Source: JANYGM01 sp043764015 (GTDB lineage: Bacteria; Bacteroidota; Bacteroidia; Cytophagales; Thermonemataceae). From it: a stretch of DNA of 63,338 nucleotides. Shown here piece after piece: positions 41,817 through 51,640 of this stretch. The translations under genes and the position numbers were made by a program. The stretch covers positions 1-63,338 of the forward strand of contig JAYUKY010000030.1 in assembly GCA_043764015.1 (NCBI GenBank), in the 5' to 3' direction. Under the pieces are notes generated by a model that worked only from the letters and a program-made list of their open reading frames with translations, ran no database searches and was not told the origin of the DNA. Every line of letters starts with the position of its first letter. The stretch's first letter is position 1.

Positions 41817-42842
41817 ATGGGATTCTTTGACTTTTTTTCTGGTGATATAGCCATAGATTTAGGCACCGCCAACACACTAATCATCTACAAAGACAAAATT
41901 GTCGTAGATGAACCTTCTATAATAGCTATGGATAGAACTAACAACAAAGTTCTTGCTATTGGACGAACCGCAATGCAAATGCACGAGAAAACGCACAGTA
42001 ACATCAAGACTATCAGACCCTTGAAAGATGGTGTAATAGCTGACTTTACCGCTGCAGAACTTATGATTAGGGGAATGATTAAAATGGTTGATTCTGGTAG
42101 AAAACTATTTCAGCCTTCTTATAGAATGGTGATTTGCATTCCTTCAGGCATTACGGAAGTTGAAAAACGTGCCGTAAAAGACTCTGCAGAACACGCTGGC
42201 GCAAAAGAAGTTTATATGATTTTTGAGCCTGTGGCAGCAGCCATTGGTATTGGCATTGATATAGAACAACCTATTGGCTCTATGATTGTGGATATTGGAG
42301 GTGGAACAACAGAAATTGCCGTTATTGCGCTTTCTGGGATAGTTTGCGAGCAATCAATACGAACGGCAGGAGATGTATTTACTCGTGATATTCTGGATTA
42401 TATGCGCCGTCAGCATAATTTGCTGATTGGTGAGCGTTCTGCGGAAAAAATTAAAATTGAAGTAGGTTCTGCCCTTGCAGAGCTTGACGTGCCACCACCT
42501 GATTATGAAGTACGTGGACGTGATTTGATGACTGGTATTCCAAAAGTAATCAAAGTAAGTTATACTGAAATTGCATTTTGTTTGGATAAATCCATTGTCA
42601 AAATTGAGGAAGCCGTTTTGAAAGCACTAGAAATGTCGCCTCCAGAACTTTCTTCTGACATTTATACCAATGGAATACACCTTACAGGCGGTGGCGCACT
42701 CCTCAAAGGACTTGACAAACGCCTTGCAATGAAAACAAAATTGCCTATACACATAGCAGACGACCCTTTGCGTGCCGTTGTACGTGGAACAGGTATCACA
42801 CTGAAAAATATCAATGCGTATAAAAAAGTTTTGATGACCTAA
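41817..42842 (+). CDS. mreB: Rod-shape-determining protein MreB
   Basis: Bacterial actin that organises lateral cell-wall synthesis. The 341-residue product is complete: DIAIDLGTANTLIIYKDK (phosphate 1), IADFTAAE, VCIPSGITEVEKRAV, EPVAAAIGIG, DIGGGTTEIAVI (phosphate 2) and LTGGGALLKGLD. In many bacteria mreC and mreD follow directly. Here a terminator and an opposite-strand gene follow, so mreB is monocistronic. Its leader contains a heptamer repeat. Confidence 0.96.
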   Translation: MGFFDFFSGDIAIDLGTANTLIIYKDKIVVDEPSIIAMDRTNNKVLAIGRTAMQMHEKTHSNIKTIRPLKDGVIADFTAAELMIRGMIKMVDSGRKLFQPSYRMVICIPSGITEVEKRAVKDSAEHAGAKEVYMIFEPVAAAIGIGIDIEQPIGSMIVDIGGGTTEIAVIALSGIVCEQSIRTAGDVFTRDILDYMRRQHNLLIGERSAEKIKIEVGSALAELDVPPPDYEVRGRDLMTGIPKVIKVSYTEIAFCLDKSIVKIEEAVLKALEMSPPELSSDIYTNGIHLTGGGALLKGLDKRLAMKTKLPIHIADDPLRAVVRGTGITLKNINAYKKVLMT

Positions 42843-42844
42843 GG

Positions 42845-42864
42845 AAGAAGTACGAGGTACGAAT
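42845..42864 (-). repeat. GTACGAGGTACGAAT repeat after mreB
   Basis: GAAGAAGTACGAGGTACGAA directly after the mreB stop, then ATATAAAATATTGATTATTA. The same flanks appear in inverted form at 44,820-44,883. Confidence 0.65.
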
Positions 42865-42896
42865 ATAAAATATTGATTATTAAGTCATTGAAAAAT

Positions 42897-42930
42897 AAAA
42901 AGCCTTTCCAAAGTTTGGAAAGGCTTTTCT
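42897..42930. terminator. Bidirectional terminator between mreB and the AAA gene
   Basis: AAAAGCCTTTCCAAA, short loop, TTTGGAAAGGCTTTT. The same stem occurs at 47,201-47,238. Confidence 0.88.
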
Positions 42931-42940
42931 ATTGATTTTC

Positions 42941-44650
42941 TTAAATTCTTTCCCAATAAATGGCATCTTTGATAAAAATAACCACTATTGCCTGCAAATC
43001 CGTTTTATTTTGCAGAAATATATCAGTTTTCAGATAGTTTTTGAGTTGTTTGATAGCTGCTTTTTTGACTGTTTCAAAGGTTTTTTCGTCCCCTTTTTTG
43101 ATGTATTTTATCTCAAAAATATACTGTGCGTGCTTGCTAGTGTTGTTTGGTCGGATATAAATCTCTAAATCAATGTAACCGCCACCTGTTGTTTCTCTTT
43201 CTGTGGGAACATAAAAAACCCTACTTTCAATAGCATAAAGTAGCATAATCATTTTGACATATTTTTCATCAAAATTCTGAAAATCTCTGTTAGAAAGTGC
43301 CTGCAAATTGCTTTCAATAAGGTTAAAATAGGGCTGAATATCACCTGCCGCAAGCGCATAAATTGCCTTCCTCACTATGCCATCTTCATATTGTATTTGG
43401 TTTCTATCTTTCAAAACAGTGGCATAATAACGCCAACAAAGCTCTCCAATCACATAATTAGGAATTTTGTAAATTACATCAATATTGAAATTTCCTTGTC
43501 TTTTAATAGTTAAATTTCCTAAATAATGAAGAAAATTAATAAATTCTACCTGCCCAAACGAGCCACTCATATCAAACTGATAAATTTGCTCTGATGCAAT
43601 TTCTTCTGTTTCCAAAATCTCCTCCAAAACCTTAATATTTTCTTCCAGATTTGCCACATAAAACATCTGTTTCAACTTGCTATAATCAGGCATAATATTA
43701 GGGTCAAGCATCATAGTAGGGTATTTTTGGTTATCTTGGAAATTTTTCAAGAAATACAAAACCATATTTGAATTATAAATAGTATTTTCTACTTCTACAT
43801 TAAATTTGTAGCCATTGTACCACAATTTCATATCTTGCATAATGGTTGCTAAACGTGATTTGTCCTCCAAAACAAGTTCTAAAAGTGTTTTTACGTTGTC
43901 TTCTGTAAAACCAGCGAGATTATTGAAGGCAAAGCTATGCGTAAGATGCGTAACAATATTAAAGCCACTTGTTAGGCTATCCAGCGTGATTGGCGACACT
44001 CCAGTAATGAAAAAACGCCCAACGCTACCATCTTCCGTAGCTATTTTGATAGTTTCATAAAACTTGCGTACATATCCATCTTTGGAAACAGAATTTTTAA
44101 ATTCTATTAGATTTCTAATAAGAATTTCGTTTGTAAATTGGTCGTATTCATCTATTAGTAAATAAATGGGTGTAGTTTCATCTCTATATTTCCCAAAAAA
44201 CAAAGACATTAAAGCAGCAGGAGATTGTTGTGCTGCAATTTCCTGTTTCATTTTATCATCAAATATATTATAAATCTCAATGAATGCTATCATTGTATTT
44301 TTTACTTTTAAGAGAAACTCTTTTTCGCTACTTTCATTTGTGCGAGTGTCTATGCCACTAAAATTAAATTTTAGTACTCTAAAACTACTTGCCAAAGGCG
44401 TAGGATTTTGTCCAATGTAGGTTTTTCCAAAGATTTTCTCAAATTTTGTTTTTTGCCTAATGTTATAATAATATTCCAAAAGAGAAATAAAAAAACTTTT
44501 ACCTATCCTGCGTGGGCGCAAGAAAGAAACAAAACGCTCTTCATTTTCTAGTAATTCAATAAAAGGCGTTTTGTCTATAAAACTATAGCCTTCTGTCATA
44601 ACTGCTTCAGCGTTGCTCACGCCATAAGGGAATTTTATTGTATTTTTCAT
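42941..44650 (-). CDS. AAA-ATPase-like protein with C-terminal PD-(D/E)XK domain
   Basis: A 569-residue cytoplasmic protein of the AAA-ATPase-like/DUF1703 type, frequent in Bacteroidota. Seen: PYGVSNAEAVMTEGYSFIDK, the altered P-loop LRPRRIGKSFF (about 44-54), the Walker-B-like LLIDEYDQF and, at the C-terminus, a nuclease-like GGYIDLEIYI ... IFEIKYIKK (D-ExK, about 490-520). These proteins occur in many copies and may act in defence or transposition; the function is unproven. The coding-strand leader carries the CACAATT repeat. Confidence 0.85.
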   Translation of the reverse strand: MKNTIKFPYGVSNAEAVMTEGYSFIDKTPFIELLENEERFVSFLRPRRIGKSFFISLLEYYYNIRQKTKFEKIFGKTYIGQNPTPLASSFRVLKFNFSGIDTRTNESSEKEFLLKVKNTMIAFIEIYNIFDDKMKQEIAAQQSPAALMSLFFGKYRDETTPIYLLIDEYDQFTNEILIRNLIEFKNSVSKDGYVRKFYETIKIATEDGSVGRFFITGVSPITLDSLTSGFNIVTHLTHSFAFNNLAGFTEDNVKTLLELVLEDKSRLATIMQDMKLWYNGYKFNVEVENTIYNSNMVLYFLKNFQDNQKYPTMMLDPNIMPDYSKLKQMFYVANLEENIKVLEEILETEEIASEQIYQFDMSGSFGQVEFINFLHYLGNLTIKRQGNFNIDVIYKIPNYVIGELCWRYYATVLKDRNQIQYEDGIVRKAIYALAAGDIQPYFNLIESNLQALSNRDFQNFDEKYVKMIMLLYAIESRVFYVPTERETTGGGYIDLEIYIRPNNTSKHAQYIFEIKYIKKGDEKTFETVKKAAIKQLKNYLKTDIFLQNKTDLQAIVVIFIKDAIYWERI

Positions 44651-44666
44651 AAAACAAAGATACGCA

Positions 44667-44705
44667 TTTCACAGTAATTGTGAATTTTTAATTGTGAATG
44701 AATAC
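44667..44705 (-). repeat. CACAATT repeat in the AAA gene leader
   Basis: Minus strand: TTTTGTATTCATTCACAATT, five A, TTCACAATTACTG. Only two units, 17-20 bases before the start codon. Confidence 0.7.
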
Positions 44706-44749
44706 AAAATATTCGTAATTAGTCAGAGCTATTTAGGCTAAATTTTAAC

Positions 44750-44786
44750 AAAAAAAGTCTTCTAAAAAACTTAGAAGACTTTTTTG
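44750..44786. terminator. Hairpin terminator
   Basis: AAAAAGTCTTCTAA, loop, TTAGAAGACTTTTT, with A and T tracts on both sides, so it may work in both directions. Confidence 0.8.
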
Positions 44787-44849
44787 TTATTGACTATTTT
44801 ATGTAATAAATTGATTATCAATATTTTGTATTTAATTAAATACTTTAAA

Positions 44850-44883
44850 TTCGTACTTTGTACCTCGTATTTCGTACTTCTTC
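44850..44883 (+). repeat. CGTACTT repeat after pnp
   Basis: ATTCGTACTTTGTACCTCGT then ATTTCGTACTTCTTCC ends directly at the pnp stop. In the pnp direction it reads as the GTACGAAG arm, as after mreB. Confidence 0.7.
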
Positions 44884-44889
44884 CTTAAA

Positions 44890-47016
44890 CTACCCTTTTG
44901 GCAAAAGTGCTTTGCGTGAAAGCCTGTATTTCCCTGTTTTTTTATCTACTTCAACAAGTTTTACGGTTACTTCTTCACCAATTTCCAGCACGCCGTCCAT
45001 TGTTTCTAGGCGTTCCCATTTGATTTCAGAAATATGAAGTAGTCCATCTTTTCCTTGCATAAACTCCACAAAAGCACCAAACGGTTGGATAGATTTCACT
45101 TTTCCTGTGTAAGTTTCTCCTACTTCTGGAACGGCAACAATGGCTTTTACACGAGCTAAGGCTCTTTCCAAAGAATCTCCGTTGGTTGCAGCTACCGTAA
45201 CAAAACCAAAATCACCTTTTTCTTCAATATTTAGCGTTGCGCCAGTTGATTTTTGGATTTCTTGAATGATTTTGCCACCAGGTCCAATAATTGCCCCAAT
45301 TTGACTAGAATCAATTTGGATAGTAACCAAACGTGGTGCGTGTGCCTTGTAATTCTCACGAGGAGCAGCTAAAGCCTTTTTCATTTCACCCAAAATATGC
45401 AAACGTCCTTTACTTGCTTGTGCAAGGGCTTCTGCCAAAACTTGGAAAGACAAACCATTTACTTTTATGTCCATTTGACAAGCTGTAATGCCTTTTTCTG
45501 TTCCTGTAACCTTAAAGTCCATATCTCCCAAATGGTCTTCATCTCCCAAAATATCAGACAAAATTACGTATTTACCCGTTTTTTCATCAGAAATCATACC
45601 CATTGCAATACCAGAAACAGGAGATTTGATTTTTACACCTGCATCCATAAGTGCGAGTGTTGCCGCACAAACTGTAGCCATTGAAGATGAGCCATTTGAC
45701 TCCAAAATATCAGAAACAATACGGATAACATAAGGATTATCTTCAGCAGAAGGCATCACCATTTTGATAGCACGCTCCGCCAAATTACCGTGTCCAACCT
45801 CTCTACGTGCCGTAGGACCATTTCTTTTGATTTCGCCAGTAGAAAAACCAGGAAAATTATAATGCAACATAAATTTATCCTCACCACGCAACAAAGCTCT
45901 ATCAATGAGTTTTGCACTCAAAATAGTGGCAAGCGTTACGGTTGTAAGGGATTGTGTTTCTCCACGAGTGAAGACAGCCGAGCCGTGAGTCATTGGCAAA
46001 TAATCAACTTCACACCAAATATCTCGGATTTGGTCAGGCAAACGCCCATCAAGGCGTAATTTTTCGTCTAGGGCAAGGTTGCGGGCTGCATCACGTTGTA
46101 AGTCGTGAAAATATTTGCCTATCAAAAACTTGTCGTAAGTGTGGTCTGCGGGCAAAGTAGCCATAAATTCATCTTCCACGCCTTTAAAACCTGCTTTTCT
46201 CAAATCTTTATTGTTATTCAACTGACGAGCAACGGCATACATTTTTGTATAATATTCGTCTTGAAGTTTTTGCTTCAAATCTAAATCCACTTTTTCGTGG
46301 CTGTAAGTGCGTTTTACAGTCTTTCCAACGGCTTTTTCTAACTCTTTTTGCATTGCACAAAGTTTCTTAATCTCTGTATGCGCTACTGCAAGTGCTTCTA
46401 GCATTTCAGCTTCCGAAATTTCTTTCATTTCACCTTCCACCATTACAATATTGTCGTAAGATGCGCCAACCATCATATCTATATCAGAATCAGCCATTTG
46501 CGCAGTCGTAGGATTGACAATATATTTGCCTCCTACACGCCCTACACGCACTTCTGCAATAGGTCCGCCTACAAAAGGAATATCAGAAACCATCAACGCA
46601 CAAGATGCCGCAAGTGCCGCCAAAGCATCAGGAACGCCATCATAATCAACAGAAATCAGATACACATTTATTTGTGTTTCTGCGTGATAATCATCAGGGA
46701 AAAGTGGGCGGATAACCCTATCCACCAAACGACTTGTAAGTACCTCATAATCAGATAGTCTGCCTTCTCTACGTTGGAAACTACCAGGAATTTTGCCTGC
46801 AGACGCAAATTTTTCTAAATAATCAACAGAAAGAGGAAAAAAATCAACATTTTCACCAGCTTTGTGCGCAGAAACCACCGTAGCGAGTAGCATTGTGTTG
46901 CCCATACGCACCACAACTGCGCCATCAGCTTGCTTGGCAAGTTTACCAGTTTCTACACTGATTTCACGCCCGTCAGAAAGGGTTACCTTTTGAACTATTG
47001 GAATTGGAATATTCAT
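44890..47016 (-). CDS. pnp: Polyribonucleotide nucleotidyltransferase
   Basis: 3'-5' phosphorolytic RNase and a degradosome component. The 708-residue product has two RNase PH domains (first: FFPLSVDYLEKFASAGKIPG and RRPEG-like RREGRLSDYE; second: FMLHYNFPGFSTGE and the catalytic region), then a KH domain (IGAIIGPGGKIIQEIQKSTGA, in part) and an S1 domain (GKVKSIQPFGAFVEF). Full length. Its own promoter box lies 70 bases upstream. No rpsO is adjacent, unlike in E. coli. Confidence 0.96.
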   Translation of the reverse strand: MNIPIPIVQKVTLSDGREISVETGKLAKQADGAVVVRMGNTMLLATVVSAHKAGENVDFFPLSVDYLEKFASAGKIPGSFQRREGRLSDYEVLTSRLVDRVIRPLFPDDYHAETQINVYLISVDYDGVPDALAALAASCALMVSDIPFVGGPIAEVRVGRVGGKYIVNPTTAQMADSDIDMMVGASYDNIVMVEGEMKEISEAEMLEALAVAHTEIKKLCAMQKELEKAVGKTVKRTYSHEKVDLDLKQKLQDEYYTKMYAVARQLNNNKDLRKAGFKGVEDEFMATLPADHTYDKFLIGKYFHDLQRDAARNLALDEKLRLDGRLPDQIRDIWCEVDYLPMTHGSAVFTRGETQSLTTVTLATILSAKLIDRALLRGEDKFMLHYNFPGFSTGEIKRNGPTARREVGHGNLAERAIKMVMPSAEDNPYVIRIVSDILESNGSSSMATVCAATLALMDAGVKIKSPVSGIAMGMISDEKTGKYVILSDILGDEDHLGDMDFKVTGTEKGITACQMDIKVNGLSFQVLAEALAQASKGRLHILGEMKKALAAPRENYKAHAPRLVTIQIDSSQIGAIIGPGGKIIQEIQKSTGATLNIEEKGDFGFVTVAATNGDSLERALARVKAIVAVPEVGETYTGKVKSIQPFGAFVEFMQGKDGLLHISEIKWERLETMDGVLEIGEEVTVKLVEVDKKTGKYRLSRKALLPKG

Positions 47017-47085
47017 AAAAAACAGACAGATTTTGTGTTTTGAGCGTTTCTCAAAACGGATTTATATAGATATTTTAAATTGACA

Positions 47086-47093
47086 CAAAAGTA
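47086..47093 (-). promoter_or_regulatory. -7 box TACTTTTG for pnp
   Basis: Plus strand CAAAAGTA, 70 bases upstream of the pnp start. Confidence 0.55.
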
Positions 47094-47200
47094 ACAATTT
47101 TATTCTTAATTTCTATTCTTATTTTTATTTTCTAGTAGTTCATTCGTACATAAATTTGCAGAAAAGAGCAAATAAATAATAATCTAAGTCAGAAAAATAA

Positions 47201-47238
47201 TAAAAAAAGCCTTTCCAAACTTTGGAAAGGCTTTTTTA
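47201..47238. terminator. Terminator at the end of the bacteriocin operon
   Basis: AAAAGCCTTTCCAAA, loop, TTTGGAAAGGCTTTT, ten bases beyond the HlyD stop. It closes the leftward operon and shields pnp. Confidence 0.88.
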
Positions 47239-47248
47239 GGTTTACCAA

Positions 47249-48400
47249 CTAGATATTAGGATTTAGCCAATTATCTGCTTTATCATAAAGTAATTGCCAC
47301 AAACTACGCTCTGTGAGTTTAAAACGAGCATTTACAGTCATTCCTTTTTTGAGTTTTCCTAAAAACCCATTTTTTAGCTTTAATTCTGTTTGCAGAAGCT
47401 TACATTTTATTCTAAAAACAGGCTTTTCTTGGATAATTACAAAATCTTGTGAAATATCCAACACCTCACCAACAACCAAACCCCACTGATTATAGTCAAA
47501 AGCATCTATTTGAAAATTTGCTTTCATTTTAGGTTTTAATAATCCTATATCAGAGGGAGAAACATAACACTCCACAATCAAACTAGAATCTGGGGAAATA
47601 ACGCCTAAAACCTCTCCAACCTGCAAAGAACTACCAATATATTTGCCGACAACCTGCTGAATAGTGCCAGAAACAGGAGCTTTGATAATATAAGATTTTT
47701 TCTCTTGTGTAACTTGTTGATTTTGAGCTTGTAATTCTCTAATTTCTAAATTGTATCTTTGCAAATCATTTTGCCATTGGCTTGTTTGTGAAGCAATTAG
47801 CGTGTTGTATTCTGCTTGTGCTTTTTGGTTTCCAAATTGTGCTTCTTCCCATTCTGCAACCGCTATAACCTTCTCTTTCAATAGTTTATCCTGTCTTTGA
47901 AAGTGTTTGTCTGCTTTTTCTTTCTGATAATTTTTCTCTAAAAGCGTAAGTTTAAACTGATTGTATTGTTGCGTATAAACTGCTGAAAACGTATTGATAT
48001 TTTCTTGATTATTCTTAATATTAACCAAATTTTGCAAATCTGAAACAAGTTTTATTTTTTCATTGATAAGATTTGCATTAAGGCGCAGTTTGTCGTCAGA
48101 AAGTTCTGTAACAAGTTTAAAAAGTGTATCTCCTTGCTTTATAGCTTGATTTTCAATAACATCAATATCAGCCAAAATCCCAGAAACCAAAGATTTTATT
48201 TCGTTTTTCTCTGAAATACTTCTTACAATTCCTCTACTATTCACAGAAACATCAACTTTAATAAAAGGCAAAACCGCAAAAAATGTAATCAACATCAAAA
48301 GAATAATTGTATAAACAATTTGCCCTCGTACAGAAACACTGTTTAAATACACTTCTGATGAGTTTTCTGTGATTTCAATAGGAAAAATTTGCTTTTGCAT
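47249..48400 (-). CDS. HlyD-family secretion adaptor
   Basis: A 383-residue membrane-fusion protein. One N-terminal membrane helix (about 30-46), a barrel/lipoyl half (VSGILADIDVIENQAIKQGDTLF), a long coiled coil (about 110-230), the second lipoyl half (IIKAPVSGTIQQVVGKYIG) and a C-terminal beta-barrel. It would link the C39 ABC exporter to an outer-membrane TolC-type duct, which is not encoded here. It lies 31 bases downstream of the exporter gene and is the last gene of the operon. Confidence 0.9.
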   Translation of the reverse strand: MQKQIFPIEITENSSEVYLNSVSVRGQIVYTIILLMLITFFAVLPFIKVDVSVNSRGIVRSISEKNEIKSLVSGILADIDVIENQAIKQGDTLFKLVTELSDDKLRLNANLINEKIKLVSDLQNLVNIKNNQENINTFSAVYTQQYNQFKLTLLEKNYQKEKADKHFQRQDKLLKEKVIAVAEWEEAQFGNQKAQAEYNTLIASQTSQWQNDLQRYNLEIRELQAQNQQVTQEKKSYIIKAPVSGTIQQVVGKYIGSSLQVGEVLGVISPDSSLIVECYVSPSDIGLLKPKMKANFQIDAFDYNQWGLVVGEVLDISQDFVIIQEKPVFRIKCKLLQTELKLKNGFLGKLKKGMTVNARFKLTERSLWQLLYDKADNWLNPNI

Positions 48401-48431
48401 TTGGGAAATCTTTTAATAATTCTTTTGTTTT

Positions 48432-50597
48432 TTAATTTAATTGATATTGTTCTTGCCAAAGTCTGCTATAAATATTGTTATTTTGCAATAATAATTCTTC
48501 GTGTGAGCCTTCTGCAACAAGTTTTCCATTTTCTAAGGCTATGATTTTATCCGCATTTCTGATGGTGCTAAGTCTGTGAGCAATAATAAGAATTGTTTTT
48601 CCTGCATTTCTAAGCAACTGAATAGCATTTTGTACATATTTTTCTGAAATAGCATCTAAAGCAGAAGTAGCTTCATCTAAAATCAAAATTTCAGGATTTC
48701 TATATAATGCCCTAGCAATGGCTAAACGCTGTTTTTGCCCTCCAGAAAGATTTACACCGTGTTCGCCCAAATAAGCGTGAAAACCATTAGGAATTTTCTC
48801 TACAAACTCCGTAATACCAAGCAAATGAACAATAGAAAGCACTTTTTGCATATCTGGCTCGTAGTCTCCAACTGCAATATTTTCCGAAATTGTACCAACA
48901 AATAAATCAATTTGTTGTGGTACAACGCTCACAAGTTCTCGTAAACTATTGGTTTCTAAGTGTTTGATGTCATAATTTCCAATTTTGATAATGCCAGATT
49001 GCAAAAGGTACAAATTTTGTAGCAAAGACATCAGCGTAGATTTTCCTGAACCACTTTCACCCACAACTGCCGTAACTTTCCCTTTTTGAATAGTCAAATC
49101 TAAATTTTCAAAAACATTTAGCCTTGAACCATAACGGAAAGTAACCGCCTCAAAACGTATATCTCCTATCATTTCTCTTGTCAAAACTACTTTATTTTCT
49201 GTTTTTTCTCTTTCCAAATCCATAATTTCAAACAGCCTATCTGCGGCAATAAGTGCCTCTTGTACTGATTTGTTGGCACTTATCAAACTACTTGCAGGAC
49301 TTGTAAAATATCCAATCAAAGTGTAAAAAGATAATAATTCTCCTGGTGTTATCTGTCGTTCTATCACGAAATACGCACCTACCCAAAGCAAAATAATAGT
49401 GAATAATCTTGATATAAATTCACTTGCATTTCCTAGTTGTAAACTGCTGATACTCATTGTATAAACAGAACGCAAAACCTTAATAAATTTCGTTTCTGTC
49501 TTTGTATTGGCGTAATTTTCCAGTCCAAAACGCTTAATTGTGGCAACACTATTTAAAGATTCTACTAATTGTGTTTCCAAATCAGCAGAATTTTCCATTA
49601 GTTTGCGTTGTTGTTTTTTGTTGATTTTATTGGAAATAACGTAAATCAAAATATAAAAAGGCACAATACAAAGCATCACAAGGGCAAGTTTCCAATAATA
49701 CGTAAACATCAAAGCAAAAGAGAAAAACAGAATAAAAACATTTACCATAAGCCCCAGCGCAATATCATTGATAAAAACACGGATTTTTACGGCATCATTC
49801 ACTCTAGAAATAATCTCACCCACACGCATTGTGTCAAAAAATTGCTGTGGCAAACTAAGCAAGTGCTTATAATAACCCAAAATAAGTTTTGCGTCTATTT
49901 GTTGCCCTGTTTTTAGGGCAAAAACACTTTTTAGATAACCTATCAATAATTGCAATAATAAAATAGCTATCATTGCCACAGAAAGCAAATTAAGCAAGTT
50001 TTTATTCCCTTCTACGAGTACATTATCCGTTATTTTTTGGATATAAATAGAAGAAGACAAACCCAAAATAGTGTAAATAATTGCGCCAAACAACGCCTGC
50101 AACATTACTATTTTATGAGGTTTGAGCAAAAACAAAAACCTATCAATAACAGAAACTTTTTGATTTTCTGGTTTAAAATCTTCACTTGGAAGCATTAAAA
50201 GCAGTACGCCTGTCCATTCTTCTAAAAAGTTTTGTAGGGTTTTGGTGTGCATTTTGCCATCACCAGGATCCATATATTGAACATCTTTTGCCGTAACTTT
50301 GTAGAGAACAACATAATGCAATAACTCACCTTGTGCGGACTTTATGCGTATGTGTGCAATGGCAGGAAGTGGGATTTTTGAAAGGCTTTCTAGTGTACCT
50401 TTTACGCCTTTTGCTTGAAAACCAAGCTTTTGAGAGGCTTCTACCAAACCTAAAATATTTGTGCCTTTTTGGTTGGTGCTAGCGTATTGCCTGATACGAG
50501 CTATTGGGATTTGGAGCTTGTAGTGCGCCGAAATAGAAGCTAAACACGCTGCACCGCAATCTGTGATGTCGTGTTGTTTAATTTTGATGCTGGGCAT
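48432..50597 (-). CDS. C39-peptidase ABC exporter for double-glycine peptides
   Basis: A 721-residue peptidase-containing ABC transporter that cuts leader peptides after GG and exports the core. N-terminal C39 domain with QHDITDCGAACLAS (catalytic C14), H94 in LLHYVVLYK and D110 in YMDPGDG. Then five or six membrane helices (about 160-440) and an ATPase domain with GESGSGKST, LSGGQKQRLAIARAL and ILILDEATSALD. All catalytic residues are present. Its ATG is five bases after the stop of a 34-residue microprotein gene, so the two are coupled. Confidence 0.95.
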   Translation of the reverse strand: MPSIKIKQHDITDCGAACLASISAHYKLQIPIARIRQYASTNQKGTNILGLVEASQKLGFQAKGVKGTLESLSKIPLPAIAHIRIKSAQGELLHYVVLYKVTAKDVQYMDPGDGKMHTKTLQNFLEEWTGVLLLMLPSEDFKPENQKVSVIDRFLFLLKPHKIVMLQALFGAIIYTILGLSSSIYIQKITDNVLVEGNKNLLNLLSVAMIAILLLQLLIGYLKSVFALKTGQQIDAKLILGYYKHLLSLPQQFFDTMRVGEIISRVNDAVKIRVFINDIALGLMVNVFILFFSFALMFTYYWKLALVMLCIVPFYILIYVISNKINKKQQRKLMENSADLETQLVESLNSVATIKRFGLENYANTKTETKFIKVLRSVYTMSISSLQLGNASEFISRLFTIILLWVGAYFVIERQITPGELLSFYTLIGYFTSPASSLISANKSVQEALIAADRLFEIMDLEREKTENKVVLTREMIGDIRFEAVTFRYGSRLNVFENLDLTIQKGKVTAVVGESGSGKSTLMSLLQNLYLLQSGIIKIGNYDIKHLETNSLRELVSVVPQQIDLFVGTISENIAVGDYEPDMQKVLSIVHLLGITEFVEKIPNGFHAYLGEHGVNLSGGQKQRLAIARALYRNPEILILDEATSALDAISEKYVQNAIQLLRNAGKTILIIAHRLSTIRNADKIIALENGKLVAEGSHEELLLQNNNIYSRLWQEQYQLN

Positions 50598-50602
50598 TTT
50601 TG

Positions 50603-50707
50603 CTATGGATGTAACTGATTATGAGCTACATAAGCACCAAGAATGATACCTGCTATAAGTATCTTCATTCCATATTCTGATAAAAATTTAGCTATGTGAG
50701 GATTCAT
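50603..50707 (-). CDS. 34-residue membrane microprotein (paralogue 1)
   Basis: ATG 50707 opens a 34-residue frame: a basic start, SEYGMK, then one membrane helix AGIILGAYVAHNQLHP to the end. It aligns over its full length to the second microprotein at 51,641-51,766 (SE-x-G-x-K, AGxIxGAxVAxxQxHP shared). It fits exactly between two genes, seven bases after the CPBP stop and five before the exporter start. It has no double-glycine leader, so is unlikely to be the exported cargo; an immunity or accessory role is possible. Confidence 0.75.
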   Translation of the reverse strand: MNPHIAKFLSEYGMKILIAGIILGAYVAHNQLHP

Positions 50708-50714
50708 ATGTTTG

Positions 50715-51554
50715 TTAGTTTTGAATTTTGAGATTTTCTGTTAATATTTCAGATTTGATTGCTTGGTTATCTTGTATTTTTTCAGGGAATAATTTATTTA
50801 GATATTGATAACAAATATAAAAAACACCGACTGACAATAAATACAATATTATGTAAATCAATGTACTATCAATTAAGTAGTAAAAACTTGTTGCTTCTTT
50901 TGGTAAATAATAAATACTCAAAAAAGCTAAAAAATTATTAACGAAATGAAGACACATAGAAGGAACTAAAGATTTTGTTTTGATAAATAACCAGCCTAAC
51001 ACCAAACCAATAAAAAAAGCTGCAAATAATTGTGTAGGATTGATATGCACACAGGCAAAAATAATAGAAGATTGAATAATAGCTTTTTTAGGTGGCATAT
51101 CTACCAGCATTTTTTTAAGAATAATACCTCTAAATATAATTTCTTCAAAAATAGGCGCACCTACACAAATTAACAAAAACAACGCAAAAGGCTCTTTGAG
51201 TAGTGGTGCTATCATACTCATAAAATAATCAGGAATAGGAAGGAAAGTCAAAATGTCTTCCAAGAAAATCAAACAACAAGTTGAGGCAATAATTATTCCC
51301 CACAAAGATTTGGGAAAGTCATATTTAAAAGATAATTTGACGTTTTCAAGCCCTTTCTTTTTATCTCTATTGAAAAGAAATAATAAGACCGCAATATTTC
51401 CCAAAATGGTACAAAATACCATTAAAAGCCCCATACTGATGTATTCTGGAAAAATAATTTTCAAAATTACAAAAGGAATAGCTATCAAAGTGGAAAAAAC
51501 GAAGTAATAAATCACTATTTTCCAACTTTCTTTAACTGATGCATATTTTGCCAT
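50715..51554 (-). CDS. CPBP intramembrane metalloprotease
   Basis: A 279-residue membrane protease with about eight helices. Family motifs: EEIIFRG (EExxxR), FACVHINP (His) and LHFVNNF (HxxxN). CPBP proteins in class II bacteriocin loci are frequently needed for producer self-protection. The position inside this operon, between two microprotein genes and upstream of the exporter, points to that role. A hairpin lies 86 bases of leader upstream. Not similar in sequence to the CPBP protein at 26,281 beyond the motifs. Confidence 0.88.
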   Translation of the reverse strand: MAKYASVKESWKIVIYYFVFSTLIAIPFVILKIIFPEYISMGLLMVFCTILGNIAVLLFLFNRDKKKGLENVKLSFKYDFPKSLWGIIIASTCCLIFLEDILTFLPIPDYFMSMIAPLLKEPFALFLLICVGAPIFEEIIFRGIILKKMLVDMPPKKAIIQSSIIFACVHINPTQLFAAFFIGLVLGWLFIKTKSLVPSMCLHFVNNFLAFLSIYYLPKEATSFYYLIDSTLIYIILYLLSVGVFYICYQYLNKLFPEKIQDNQAIKSEILTENLKIQN

Positions 51555-51595
51555 TTTGAGTGTTATTTTAACTATTTTTAAGCATAAAAATTCTA

Positions 51596-51618
51596 GGACA
51601 CTTTTATTAAGTGTCCTA
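51596..51618 (-). terminator. Internal hairpin, possible attenuator
   Basis: Minus strand: AGGACACTT, five-base loop, AAGTGTCCT, then AGAATTTTTATG. It lies between the microprotein and CPBP genes. The T run is short, so read-through is likely; this would give more peptide than exporter mRNA. Confidence 0.65.
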
Positions 51619-51640
51619 AAGAGGACAAAAATGAGTGCTA